A DNA stretch of 64,000 nucleotides from Stomoxys calcitrans (Eukaryota > Arthropoda > Insecta > Diptera > Muscidae): NCBI RefSeq assembly GCF_963082655.1, contig NC_081553.1, forward strand, positions 229,884,254 to 229,948,253, in the 5' to 3' direction. Positions 19,508 to 30,794 of the stretch are shown here, piece after piece (the stretch's first letter is position 1; the number at the start of each line of letters is the position of its first letter). The position numbers and the translations under genes are program-made. Below the pieces are notes generated by a model, which was not told the DNA's origin, made no database searches, and saw only the letters and a program-made list of their open reading frames with translations.

Positions 19508-19800
19508 AGGTCACCATAGCGCAGAGGTTAGCATGTCCGCCTATGACGCTGAATGACTGGGTTCGAATCCTGTCGAGACCATCAGAAAAAATGTTCAACG
19601 GTGGTTTTCCCCTCCTAATGCTGGCTACATTTGTGAGGTACGATGCCATGAAAAACTTCTCTCCAAAGAGGTGTCGCCAAAAAGGAGGCCCCTTATCAGT
19701 GAGCTTAAAACGTGAATCGGACTGCACTCATTGATATGTGACAAATTTGCCCCTGTTCCTTAGTGTAATGTTCATGGGCAAAATTTGCATTTGCAATGAA
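19508..19800 (+). repeat. tRNA-derived SINE
   Basis: The tRNA-like head has an A-box-like CATAGCGCAGAGGTTAGCAT and B box GGTTCGAATCC. The conserved body reads GGTTTTCCCCTCCTAATGCT, CTCCAAAGAGGTGTCGC, CCCCTTATCAGTGAGCTTAA and TTGCCCCTGTTCCTTAGTG. It is not a tRNA gene, since no acceptor stem closes. Other copies: 20441, 34952, 45590 and 57900. Confidence 0.85.
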
Positions 19801-20153
19801 TGTCTTCAAATCACCGACTAGCCATAACCAGCATTACCGTTGTGCCACTTTAGTATCACTTTTTTTCGACGATGACACTAGTGTGCCACTTTTTAATTGC
19901 GCTGCTTAATACCATACTTTTTGGATTTTTGGGCCACTTTTCCACTTCTCTGTGCCATTTTTCAAAAATCTTTCTTTATTGTTTGTTTTCACTTTAATAA
20001 CCGTGGTATATTGGTTAAAATCTTGACGTGAGCATCTGAAGCTTATCCAGCGGTTGTACTCCCCTCACTATTGCTGGCGACACCTCTGCAAATAGTAGAT
20101 TTACGAAGCGGTGTCGCGAAGCAGCAATCAGTTCAGACTAGAAATTGAGGGTT

Positions 20154-20358
20154 CCCATTTATTGGATTAAATCATGAATGTTTATAGGAAAATTTCCATG
20201 TGCAACTATTCACACCTACCTACCCATTGGGGTCGTTCTGAGTATGCTTAACGGATTCCCATTTATTGGATTAAATCATGAATGTTTATAGGAAAATTAC
20301 CATGTGCAACTATTCACACCTACATACCCATTGGGGTCGTTCTGAGTATGCTTAACGT
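20154..20358 (+). repeat. tandem duplication, ~104-bp unit
   Basis: TTCCCATTTATTGGATTAAA ... CATTGGGGTCGTTCTGAGTA ... GCTTAACG occurs twice in a row, almost identical, so the duplication is recent. Confidence 0.9.
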
Positions 20359-20440
20359 CTTCAGTTCATCCGTCATTATCTCGAGTAAGGCCGCTCGAGA
20401 TTTTGCAATCATTGACATTTAAAAAGTTTGCTCTCCGTAG

Positions 20441-20740
20441 GCCACCGTAGCGCAGAGGTTAGCATGTCCGCCTATGACGCTGAACGCCTGGGTTCGAATC
20501 CTGGCGAGAGTTTTTCCCTCCTAATGCTGACAACATTTGTGAGGTACTACGCCATGTAAAACTTCTCTTCAAAGAGTTGTCGCACTGCGGCACACCGTTC
20601 GGACTCGGCTATAAAAGAGAGGGCCCTTAAAATTGAGCTTAAACTTGAATCGGACTGCACTCATTGATATGTGAGAAGTTTGCCCCTGTTCCTTAGTGGA
20701 ATGTTCATGGGCAAAATTTGCATTTTTGCTCTCCGTACCT
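20441..20740 (+). repeat. tRNA-derived SINE
   Basis: Second full-length copy of the SINE at 19508, with CCGTAGCGCAGAGGTTAGCA and GGTTCGAATCCTGGCGAGA. A few bases after the B box are missing (no ACCATCAGAAAAA stretch). Confidence 0.85.
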
Positions 20741-20853
20741 TGATGCAACAATTCTCATTCTTCTCGAGTATGGTTGAAAAAAGAAATCCATTTAGAAATT
20801 TTATTGCTGTCCGTCCGTCTGCTAAAAGCTATTTTCCGAATCTGCATCACATT

Positions 20854-21460
20854 TTATACCCTCCACCATAGGATGCGGGTCATTCCGTTTGTAAGTCCTT
20901 GAAAAATTCACCCAAGACGACCCCATAAAGTATACATATTCTTGATCGTCATGACATTTAAAGTCGATCTAAGCATGTCCGTCTGTCTGTCGACAGCAAG
21001 CTAACACTCGAAGGAGTGAAGCTAGCAGCCTGAAATTTCTCACATATACTTCTTAATAGATCGGTTGGGATTGTAAAAGGGCTATATTGGTTCATGTCTT
21101 GATAGAGCTGCTATATAAACCGATCTGGGATCTTGACTTCTTGAGCCACTAGAGGGCGCAATTCTTATGCGATTTGGCTGAAATTTAGCCTGACGTGTTT
21201 TGTTATGACATCCAATAACTGTGCAATGTATGGCCTGTAACCTGATATAGGTGCCACATAAACCGATCTGGGATCATGACTTCTTGAGCCGCTAGAGGGC
21301 GCTTTAAGTCTTGAGCTGCTGGAGAGCAAATCCCTAATTAATTTGACTGAAATTGCATGGCATGGTCTCCAAATTGAGAGAGATCGTCCAGAGAACTTGG
21401 AGTACATAGTGGAGGGCATATACGAATCGGCTTAACCGAACTTTAAGCTTATATAGCGTG
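20854..21460 (+). mobile_element. INE-1-like Helentron derivative, tail-degraded
   Basis: Head TATACCCTCCACCATAGGAT, ACCCCATAAAGTATACATAT and GTCCGTCTGTCTGTCG, followed by two body units. The tail is shortened (GTGGAGGGCATATACGAATC, then GGCTTAACCGAACTT). Confidence 0.75.
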
Positions 21461-21597
21461 TGCTACTTTTTGTGACACATTTTTAGAAAAATTATGCTAC
21501 TTTGTTTTAACGAATGCCCCTTTTTGTGCCCCTTTTTGAAATATTTCAACGGTAATGCTGGCCATAACAAACCAATAAAAAAACAAACTAAATGGTT

Positions 21598-21890
21598 GTT
21601 GTTGTTGTAGCCACATCTGCATGTGGAAGTGGCGATCCTCGGCCAGCTCTTATAGGCGAGCAAGCTCGTTTGGATCTATACGACCGATCGCCGCGAGAAC
21701 ATTATGGCAATTGGTTATTTTAAGGCGCCAATAACTCACCTTGTCGCATCGAGCATCATAGGCACTCAGTATGTAAGCAAGAGCCGCTGCCACAGGGCAT
21801 CTCTTAGACTCTCCTCTCGATACCGCTGATTGTCCACGACTGCAGGTGCAGCTACTACGTATGGAGCATTCTTATATCCGCAACCTGTGG
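21598..21890 (+). repeat. repeat family Y, forward copy
   Basis: TTGTTGTTGTAGCCACATCT, GTGGCGATCCTCG, AGGCGAGCAAGCTCGTTTGG, GACCGATCGCCGCGAGAAC, AGGCACTCAGTAT and the end CGCTGATTGTCCACGACTGC define a nearly complete forward unit. Confidence 0.7.
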
Positions 21891-22262
21891 ATGCACCCGA
21901 TAGCTCCCCTTCTCATGATAACGAAGAACACCACACAAATTGCTCATAGTTATCCCGTGCCGGGTAAATGGTGAAATTTGATAGCGAACATTTTTGTAGA
22001 ATACTTGGACTTGCCTCAATACTGTTTTAAAAATGCTTGTAACGTTTTTCAAAAAAGATACCCATTCTAATATCTGGAACCTGTGGACGCGCTCGGTAGC
22101 TCCCAGCTAAGCTTCTCGTGATAACGAGGCACACCACACAGATTGCTCATAGTTATCCTGTGCCGAGTAAATGTTGAAATTTGATAGCGAACATTTTTGT
22201 AGAATATTTGGACTTGTCTCAATATTCTTTTAAAAATGCTTCTAACATTTTTTAAAAAAGGG
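21879..22262 (+). repeat. tandem duplication, ~192-bp unit
   Basis: Unit one begins AACCTGTGGATGCACCCGAT and unit two AACCTGTGGACGCGCTCGGT. Both contain CACACCACACAGATTGCTCA-like text, TTTGATAGCGAACATTTTTG and a run ending AAAATGCTT(G/C)TAAC. Divergence between the units is moderate. Confidence 0.85.
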
Positions 22263-23696
22263 ACCCAAAAGACTCCTTCATTGAACCTCTTGATGAGTTA
22301 AAATTTTTTAAAAAAAATATTTTTCCTAATATTTTCAGTAATATTGCCAAAGTTTGTAACTAAAATGCAAGAGTTACAAAGAATCTAAGCCGAATATATC
22401 CAAAAGGGGAAAGGATGCTTCCCTCCCCCTTTTTTTGGTGACCTCAAAATCGAAACTTTATAAACACTTTACATGTGTCCCCTATTTTCACCTCGCCTTT
22501 AATAAGATACCAAATTTTTCTTATAATTTTCGAAAAAAATGGATTTTTGTTCCACAGTGTTATTATTGTGATAGTTTTGCTAATACAACTTACAAAACAT
22601 ACAAGTCATATAGTTTCTCATTTATGTTTTTAGACATGTTCTGTATCTGAATTACCATTATAGCCCCTCCACTTTAATTCTATCATTGGCCTTATATTTT
22701 GACTTTTATTCTATGAAAGATGATAAAAAAACTAAAAAGGGGCATATTTTTTTTTGAATGTATACGTTAACATTAGAAGACATTATTTTTAAGAAAATAA
22801 ATTGTTTTTATATACACTTAAGTTTATAATTTTCATAGCTATCCAATTCTAGAATGAATGAAATTTAAGGCCTCTAAGGGGACCCTTTGACTTTCGTTGG
22901 TACACTAATCTATGAAAAGAATTTTTTTGGGAGCCCATGTGTCTTAAAGATTTTGTTATCTGAAATAAGAGGAGGAACGTTTCTTATTGATAAATAAATT
23001 GTTTAATCCGTTTTGAAGTGTGGCAGAGCGCCACCCGTTCCAAAAAAAGACAAAATTAAAAATTTTCTTTCCAAAAAAATAAAGAGATAATTTTTTTAAA
23101 ATAAAGATACAAATGCAAATTTGGCCATGAACATACCATTTAGGAACAGGGACAAACTAAATATAACTATAAAGTTATAATTATCAACATTCAGAGTTTT
23201 CTTGGCCTAGTGCTTCAGCGTTTGCCTTCATAGTAATATCTTTTAACTCCTTTAGCTATCAATCATACTTTAGAGCACTTCTAAAATTTTCCGAAGGGTG
23301 CAATAACTGCTGCTTGTAACTATCTTAAATTTACAGTTATCAACATTCAGTATTATCTTTAGAGTTTTTCCTGGACGATGAAAGAGCGATTAGTCTGTAT
23401 TAGGTGTCGTGTTAAATGTTGACTCTCATAACTTTGGGTTATATCTATTTATTACCACACTTATATTAGCAAACTGCTTATAAATTTTAGGTGTCTTCTA
23501 AAATGTTGACCCTAATAACTTGGGTTATACCTATTGACGACCACAACTACTTTAGCAAACTCCTGATCAATTTTTCTACAGTTTGCAGCAGTTGCTAGCT
23601 TCCACTGATCCTTGAGATGTCAATATCAACGATAAAGGATAGTAGCAGACGCCACTTAACAAGTTGTATGGCAATAACTTCTCTTGTATACGAGTT
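22263..23696. other. intergenic AT-rich, nothing recognised
   Basis: Long T/A runs and a weak internal repeat (TTACAGTTATCAACATTCAG-like text at 23175 and 23330; ATGTTGACTCTCATAACTT and ATGTTGACCCTAATAACTT at 23417 and 23502). No ORF with known motifs. Confidence 0.4.
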
Positions 23697-23910
23697 GATG
23701 TTGTTGTTGTAGCAGTGTGTTGTACACTGAGGCGGCAGCCCTTGCCGATGAATGATTCCATCGGGTCAATCCGGTACGTACAACCAGCTGCCATGGAATT
23801 GAGTTGATGTTGTTGTTATAGCAGTGTATTGTACACTGAGGCGGCAGCCCTTTGCCAATGAAGGACTTCATCGGGTCAATCCGCTACGTACAACCAACCG
23901 TCTGGCTTGG
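23697..23910 (+). repeat. two tandem Y2 repeat copies
   Basis: GTTGATGTTGTTGTTGTAGC near 23695 and GTTGATGTTGTTGTTATAGC near 23803 each begin a ~108-bp unit with CAGTGT(G/A)TTGTACACTGA, GGCGGCAGCCC and TCGGGTCAATCCG. Confidence 0.8.
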
Positions 23911-24055
23911 GATTAATACGAGTTCATATTATAGGAGACCACTGTGTCGGAAACCTCGTTTATTATTGTATGACTCGAAGAGGTTCTTCCATATTCAGTG
24001 ACAACTACAATGGTTTTACAGGGCTTGACTTTGAATACCGGATAAGCATGTGGAG

Positions 24056-24493
24056 TAGAGCTGGCAGAATATCGTAGTCACTATCGATATTTAATTTTTT
24101 GACTGAATATCGATTTATATTTTTCCGATGGATACTATCTAAAACTAAAAGTTAATTTTTTTGCAAAACTAAACAAAAATAAGCAATCCGACACTGAATG
24201 TATCATTTAAGATACATTGCGCCTATAGAGGGCGCAATTTTCATCCGTTTAGGCTAATATTTTGTACAATGATTTCTCTCATGACATTCAACAGACTTTA
24301 TTTACCTTGGTTTTATCAATTGGTCTATACATTGATATTGCTTCTATATAAATCGATCTACTGATTTTTACTTCTCATTTTTGTTGAAATATAGGTGATG
24401 GCAAATTAGCGATAGTATCGATACTATCGATATTTATTATTAAAACTATCGAAAATCTCGAATGCTGCCATTATCGATAGTTTGCCAGCTCTA
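24056..24493. mobile_element. hAT-like MITE with 8-bp target duplication
   Basis: The left end TAGAGCTGGCAGAATATCG and right end CGATAGTTTGCCAGCTCTA are inverted. ATGTGGAG (24048-24055) and ATGTGGAA (24494-24501) are an 8-bp duplication with one change. Eight-bp duplications and TAGAG ends fit the hAT superfamily. The interior includes several TATCGATA-like sites and a fragment of INE-1-like body sequence (24210-24300). No transposase. Confidence 0.75.
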
Positions 24494-24501
24494 ATGTGGA
24501 A

Positions 24502-25320
24502 AGCGATATGTGTGTTCGACAAATATATTGAAGTTATCGATCTACTGCTCTTGGTTGTTTCTACAGGCTATAGTGTAGTGTGATTATATATATGGTAATA
24601 GGGCTTAACTATCTCACTGAATTGAGATCTCAATTAGTATGCGATGGCACATACGTGCACTAGGCATGCTGAGGTTCTATTCATCGAGTAGGCGTTCTTG
24701 CAGCAGGATTAGTTTCGCGTCATAGACGGACATGCTATGTGTCACGGTATGCGTAACTAGCTTGGCTGATATCCTATTGCTGCTCTAGTAGTCTTTAACC
24801 AGGTTATTTTTATTTTAAACTCATTCTGGATGTTCGGTATGCACTCAACACACCACCAAGCATAGGTTCGAAGGTATCGTCGGCAACTGATGGCCAGAGG
24901 TAAACTTCTCAAATATCAAGCAGTGCTGTCCTATTCAAGTTTAAGCTCAATGCTGGCTTAAGGTATCTCCTTTTTATAGTCGATCTTCCAATATAAGTTT
25001 TTATATGGCTTAAAATGTCGCCAGTATTAGGAAGTGATAGCCAACGGCTTTCAGCGTCATTGGTGAATACGATAACCTAAACGCCTCGGCGGGCACCCCA
25101 TTATATACCAATAGTTTTAAATAGATATTAACACGATGTTACTTCATGAGCTCCAAGAATGCTTATTAATTTGCTCATTTGCATAGAAATTTTCATACAA
25201 TTTTGTGATTAGTTATCACAAGCCCATTCATTGGTGAGTGTTTTTGCTGAACTCGTGAACGCTGAACCCACATGTTTTTGTATTTCAAGTTTACTGAAGA
25301 GTGAGACACTAAAGACAGAG
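24502..25320. other. intergenic, possible old repeat debris
   Basis: Short stretches resemble SINE 3' text (near 24950-25060) but are too eroded to annotate. No coding signal. Confidence 0.35.
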
Positions 25321-25500
25321 TGTTGTTGTTGTTGTAGCCATATTTTCATGTGAAGATGGCGATCCTCGACAAGCTCCTGTAGGTGAGCAAGCTCGTTCCG
25401 GTCCAAAGGACCGCGGGAACAGGGTGGCCATTGGTTATTTTAAGGCGCAATAATTGGCCTTGTCATATCGAGCATTATAGGCACTCATTTATCTAGAATT
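25321..25500 (+). repeat. repeat family Y, truncated
   Basis: TTGTTGTTGTTGTAGCCATA, GATGGCGATCCTCGACAAGC, TAGGTGAGCAAGCTCGTTCC, GGGTGGCCATTGGTTATTTT and CATTATAGGCACTCA match family Y; the end of the unit is missing. Confidence 0.65.
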
Positions 25501-26654
25501 CATCGCCGTTACAGTGAGATATGCGAAATAACTCACTGCACACTGAGTTATATGAAAGAGTCTCACTGTCATATTCAAAAGATGAAATGATTACACAAAT
25601 TGTTGTTGTGTCTGTCTCATATAAACAAACTACGCGTGTGTATATTTATACTTGTCAAATTAACCACGTTGCCTTCGTACGACAAGAAAAATACGTTGTC
25701 TGGACCAAAATGTATCGGAATACATGTATTGTGCAACTTGCACTCACTTAAATCCGAATCAATGCCAATGTTTAGCATAATCCATGATGAGTGCCAGAGA
25801 AAAACAGCAAGTGCACAGTGTGGCAAGTACACACCTTATACCAGTTATCGTTGTTCACGCTTACGACTTTCAACGACCCAAACATAAAATACTCCATTAA
25901 ATTCGTTGAGCTATTGTTAGTGTTTTTGCTGATGAGTATAAAGTGATATCTGGCCGTATTTGAAATTTAAGCAATATTCACGAGACCTCACATTGACCGT
26001 AATTGAATAGAAGACACACACACAGTTACCGTTCAAAGTTATGAGAACTGAAACTAATTTGTGTGCTTTGTAATGACTTGTGTAAAACGAGGACAGGAAG
26101 CAAGTACGTCACCGATAAAAGCAATTCTGATTCAAAAATAAAAAAGCAAGTGCAAAAAACCAACGGAGTATATCTATGATGCTCAACAAAACTTGATGTC
26201 TCATTCCTCTGCTTGCTTTGGCTTTATATGACACTCATCTGAGTGGTGTTAATTTGCAAATAACGATGTCCGTCGACCAAATCGAAAATCAAATCCACTG
26301 AACGATTGCTAAAGCGTTCGTGCATATTTCACTATAATGTATTCGTGCGTGTGTTTCTAGCTAACTTTGTTTTTATGTGGCATGCGATACAGACAATTGC
26401 TTTGGGCAAAGTGGCTATTGAGTGCCACATTTTGGGTCTCTTGCAGTTTTCTGATGGTTACCCCAAAATTAGTGCATTTAATATAACCAAAAGTAGTAGG
26501 TTTTAAGCCCAAAGCAGGAAGTTTTAGCCAGTGATCTGCAGCGATGCATCGCATTTAAGGTCCAACGCATAAATACTTGTCTTTTGAATCAACACAGCCG
26601 GCTCGTACAAAAAACAAATGATTTGCGGTTGTACTGGTTGTACTGTCACTGATG
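25501..26654. other. intergenic, nothing recognised
   Basis: ORFs of 66-95 codons on both strands overlap each other and show no recognisable domain or codon bias. No repeat shared with the window. Confidence 0.4.
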
Positions 26655-27005
26655 TATGTGTTGTTGTAGCCACATTTTCATGTGGAGGTGGCGATCCTCG
26701 TCAAGCTTCTATAGGTGAGCAAGCTCGTTCCGGTTCAAAGGAACTCGCCTTGTCATATCGAGCTTCATAGGCACACAGTATTTGTACAAGAGCCGTTCCC
26801 GCCGGGTCTCTCACTGAGACTCTCCGCTCGATAGTCTCAGTGAAGCAGTATATATATATGAAGCAAACGAGCGACCCCTGAGTTAAATCTACCACCGCAA
26901 ATACCTATACGTAAGTGTTGTTTTTGTTGCAGCGTATTGTAAACTGAGACGGCAGCCCTTGCCGACGAAAGACTCCATCGTATCATTCCGGTACGTGCAG
27001 ACGGC
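26655..27005 (+). repeat. repeat family Y followed by Y2 segment
   Basis: Family-Y text (TGTTGTTGTAGCCACATTTT, AGGTGGCGATCCTCGTCAAG) runs to CTCTCCGCTCGATAG. After an AT microsatellite (near 26850) the Y2 text follows (GTTGCAGCGTATTG, GGCAGCCCTTGCCGACGAA). The same pairing at 8745 suggests Y and Y2 are parts of one element. Confidence 0.65.
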
Positions 27006-27380
27006 TGCGCATGCGTCTTTTTTATATGCGGTGGTATGATGAGTGTTTGCGAAAAACAACGCAAAACTTGCATATTTAGTTTTAACATAAAAAAGGTGAA
27101 AAAATCCGAAAAAAATTAGGAAAATTATATGTATTTTGACAATATCAAAATATACTTTTGTTAAAAAAAATGGTCCTTCTCGTAGTTGCAAACCCAACAC
27201 CGCAGTGTTTACGGTGTTTCTATTCTCATCTTACATTCACTCATAAAACCTCCATGGACAAAGACAATGTTAAAACCGATAGTACACGAAGCATGCAAAT
27301 GAATGTATAAGTATTCTTACGATCGCCTCTCATATTAGTGTGTTGAGCGTAACATCGTTTCATTTGCATTGGCCAAACAT
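27006..27380. other. intergenic, nothing recognised
   Basis: No repeat or ORF could be assigned. Confidence 0.4.
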
Positions 27381-27417
27381 ACCTACACCGCATTTTTTTA
27401 CCTACACCTCATTTTTA

Positions 27418-28112
27418 TATCCTCCACCATAGGATGGGGGTATACTAATTTCGTCATTCTGTTTGTTACACCTCGAAATATGCCTCTGAGATCCCATAAA
27501 GTATATATATTTTTGATCGTCATTTTAAGTCGTTCTAGCCATGTCCGTCTGTCTGTCGAAAACCCGCTAGCTTGGATCTTGACTTCTTGAGCCTCTAGAG
27601 AGTGCAATTCTCATCCGATTTGGCTGAAATTTTGCATGAGGTGTTTTGTTATGACTTCCAATAACTGTGCTGAGTATGGCGCAAATCGGTTTATAATCTG
27701 GTATAGTTGCCATATAATCCGATCTGGGATCTTGACTTTTTGAGCCACTAGAGGGCGCAATTCTCATCCGATTTGGCAGAAATTGGGGTATTTCTCTCAT
27801 GATCTTCAATATACGTGTCTAATATGGTCTGAATCGATCAATAGTTTGATAGAGCTCCCATATAAACCTTTCTCCCGATTTTGCTTCTTGACACCCTACA
27901 AGGTGCAAATCTTATCCGAAAGAACTGAAATATTACACAATGACTTCTACAATGTTCAGCATTCAATTATGGTTCGAATCGGACTGTAACTTGATATAGC
28001 TTATTCAATATTCTTTGTTTACCTAAAAAGAGATACCGCGCATAGAACTCGACAAATGCGATCCATAGTGGAGGCTATATAAGATTCGGCCCGGCACGCT
28101 CTTGCTTGTTAT
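27418..28112 (+). mobile_element. INE-1-like Helentron derivative, internally shortened, flanked by ~36-bp duplication
   Basis: Head TATCCTCCACCATAGGATGG, AAGTATATATATTTTTGATC and GTCCGTCTGTCTGTCG; two body units (one internal deletion removes the CGAAGG...GCTAGCC part); tail ATAGTGGAGGCTATATAAG, CGGCCCGGCAC and GCTCTTGCTTGTT. The flanks 27381-27417 and 28113-28148 are near-identical ~36-bp direct repeats made of two CTACACCGCATTTTT units. Confidence 0.8.
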
Positions 28113-28170
28113 ACTTACACCGCATTTTTTACCTACACCGCATTTTTATGAACATACCACAAAACAGGGG

Positions 28171-28330
28171 CCCCCCGTAGCCGAGTTGGTAGCGTGCTTG
28201 GATTACCAGTGCAGGGATCGTGGGTTCGATTCCCACTAGAAGCCTTGGTCTGTCGCTACTGTCGCACAGTGGACTTAAATTTGTTTAAGTGAGTCTGTAA
28301 AGGACTGCCACTCTTACCTAACCTACCCCA
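28171..28330 (+). repeat. tRNA-like SINE, second type
   Basis: The A-box-like CGTAGCCGAGTTGGTAGCGT and B box GGTTCGATTCC are spaced as in a tRNA, followed by GCACAGTGGACTTAAATTTG and ending CTTACCTAACCTACC. The acceptor stem does not pair, so a functional tRNA is unlikely. Only one copy is seen in the window. Confidence 0.65.
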
Positions 28331-28339
28331 AAACAGAAA

Positions 28340-30290
28340 AATTCCACAGCTTGCAGTTCGCTGGTTTTAACTCCAAAGTATTAGGTTTTACCATCTTAAT
28401 TTTCGAATGACAAATGAAATTTTTGGATTTATCCTTACTCAGTCACTATCATACCAGAACACTTTTATTTACCAGATTGAAAAATTTTAATTTACATGCA
28501 GTCATGCGAAAACTTTTTTAATCCTTCGGAAACAGTTTCGTTTTTTTTTTTTTTCATAAATACTTTCAAAATAAATACTAATTTTGTATAACCGTTTAAG
28601 TTTTTATCACCAAATAAATAAAGAAAAAAACATAATTTTACAAGACAAACTAAAACTATGGCATAATCCCAAAAAAAATTAAAACAAAGTATTGTTGTTG
28701 TGTATGAATTAAAAACAAAAATAAAAAAAAACCATCTCAAGATAGAAAGAAACCCATAGAGATTAAATGGAGCAAAAATTATAAATATAAACACTTAGAA
28801 TTAGTAAAAGAACATAAAACAAAAATAAACCACCACAATGAAGAGTAATGAAACAAACAAACTAATAACATTACACAGCAATTCTATAAATTATAAATAT
28901 TATACGAATAGTTTTATGTATACAAAAAAAAGGATAAAAACAAAAAAGTGTAAGTATGCTCTAAGTAAATATTAGAAATGTTTTCATATAAATTAGTGAT
29001 GATATTTTCTTTTTGATTTAATTTTTTTTTTCTTTAAAATAGTGAATAGTATATAGAATTTCCAATTTCTAACTGTATGTACTATAACTATATATGTATC
29101 TACTTTAAGCTAAATATCATAACAACATCCTATATAGTTAAAGCAAAACACAAGCAAAGGAGAATAAGGAAATCTAAGGTTAAGCCAGAATAAAAAAAAA
29201 TCAAGGAATTTTCATGAAAATGCAAAACAGCAACAAAACTCATTAGTTTTAAAAACTAATTGGCAAATGAAAACAAAAAGTGAAGAAAAACAAAAATATA
29301 AACATAAAAATATCACTAATTTAAATAATAATAATTTATTAAGAAATCTATAAAAAAAAGAACAACAACAACATTGAAGATGACATTACAATAACAACTA
29401 TTTTTAGTTCAAACCCACACGCAGTCACACAAAATCAAATACAGAAGCCAACCATAAACTAAAACTATTATCAAAGAAAATAAAAAAAAAATAATTAAAA
29501 AACACTGGGACTTTAAATTAAAAAAAAAGCCAACTCTATATAACTACCTACTACACAACATATATATATATATATACTTGGCTAATGTTAATGACAAGGG
29601 ACATTACATCCATTGCAAAATCTGAACATGACAAACTTTAAAGAAAATTTGATGAAGAAAACAAAAACTCTTTAAATGAATAATTAGAAATTAAAAATTA
29701 TAAAACACCAGATGAAAGCACAGATTGTGCAAGATAACATTTATGGAAATGTTTCCGCAAAAACTCTAAAACTCCCTATCTTTATTTTTAACATTACCGA
29801 TTATAATATTGCAAAAACAAAAAAAAAGATGAAACACCCACTAGTAGTTATAAAAATTTCAACCATACCACATAAGTTTACACCAACTCCCCTCCCAACT
29901 ACAACTGAATTCAAACTCTTTCATGTTCTCCACTCAAACAGCCACCCTCTCTATCCATAACCACCACCGTAGTCATAGTGATTCCCATTTCTCACCCCAT
30001 ATTGTTTTATTTACTCAATTTTTTGAATTTATTATTTTTATTACACCATTATATATACATAGAAATAAATAAATACAAAACATGAAACCTTTGTTTTAAT
30101 TATAAATATTAAATTGATTATATTATATATAAATATATTTTTATTTTTTATCACCTTCATGTAAAATGTATTTCTTAATTTTATCTAAATAATTGAAAAC
30201 TATAGAAACAAAACGACAGCAAACAAAAAATGCATATACATATTATCTTATAAATAAACTTCGTATTACATGTAAAAAAAAAACTTGACA
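28340..30290 (+). other. A-rich low-repeat segment, possible distal 3'UTR of bon
   Basis: About 1.9 kb with strong excess of A over T on the + strand, hardly any repeat-family sequence and no coding frame. AATAAA occurs at 30064-30069, 30068-30073 and 30253-30258 near its right edge. The composition resembles 16478-17518 and differs from the repeat cluster between. A long alternative 3'UTR of bon is an inference; plain intergenic DNA is the alternative. Confidence 0.35.
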
Positions 30291-30456
30291 ACTGCATTTT
30301 TATTTAATATGATAGAGAGAAATGGCCAATAGCGCCATCTGACTAAGGTTATAATACTTTGTGGCATTAATTTCTCTGCATGATTTCTTTCTGCAGGCAA
30401 AGCTCAAGGGGATAACTGAAGGACACAGCAGAAGTCCATATTTTAAAATATCTGGA

Positions 30457-30556
30457 TAGGATAGGTTAGGTTGAAACCAGGGTGCAGATATTAGTCCGTC
30501 CCATGCCACTATGGACATACATCCAATCCAGCAATCGACTTGTGCGCTCTAAAAAT
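30457..30556 (-). repeat. 3' tail of RNase H-encoding retrotransposon
   Basis: GGATAGGTTAGGTTGAAACC, TCCGTCCCATGCCACTATGG and AGCAATCGACTTGTGCGCTC match the (reverse) 3' ends at 10224, 40069 and 51897; nothing more of the element is present. Confidence 0.75.
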
Positions 30557-30559
30557 TAA

Positions 30560-30765
30560 AAAATTTTTTGTTTGTTTCTCTATCGAGACGAGCTCAATGA
30601 TCGAAGACGAGCTCAATGATAGCAAAAACGCATCTTTGATACAATTACCACATTAACCAAGCTCGACAACCCTGCTTATTAGCTGTGCTTTTCCCAATGC
30701 ATGTATTTTTGTGTAATGACAGACGTTCTGTCTGTGGCAAATTACACTTCTTCCGTACTACACAT
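30560..30765 (+). repeat. repeat family X, internally deleted copy
   Basis: Starts TTTGTTTGTTTCTCTATCGA and GACGAGCTCAATGATCGAAG and ends TTTTCCCAATGCATGT...GTGTAATGACAG...AATTACACTTCTT, the same ends as the fuller copies at 32515-32860 (reverse) and 56365-56705. Confidence 0.7.
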
Positions 30766-30794
30766 GATTTTGTTCATCTTTTGGAAGTTGTATT

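Noticed and set aside
19508..19580. tRNA gene at the head of the SINE
   Set aside because: The same head with the same non-tRNA body recurs at several places in the window, so it is a dispersed SINE.
25521..25887. Overlapping ORFs as a small secreted protein gene
   Set aside because: Three overlapping frames on both strands with similar length and no signal beyond chance.
28171..28260. Functional tRNA gene
   Set aside because: A and B boxes are present but the 5' CCCCCG and 3' sequence do not form an acceptor stem, and SINE-like sequence follows.
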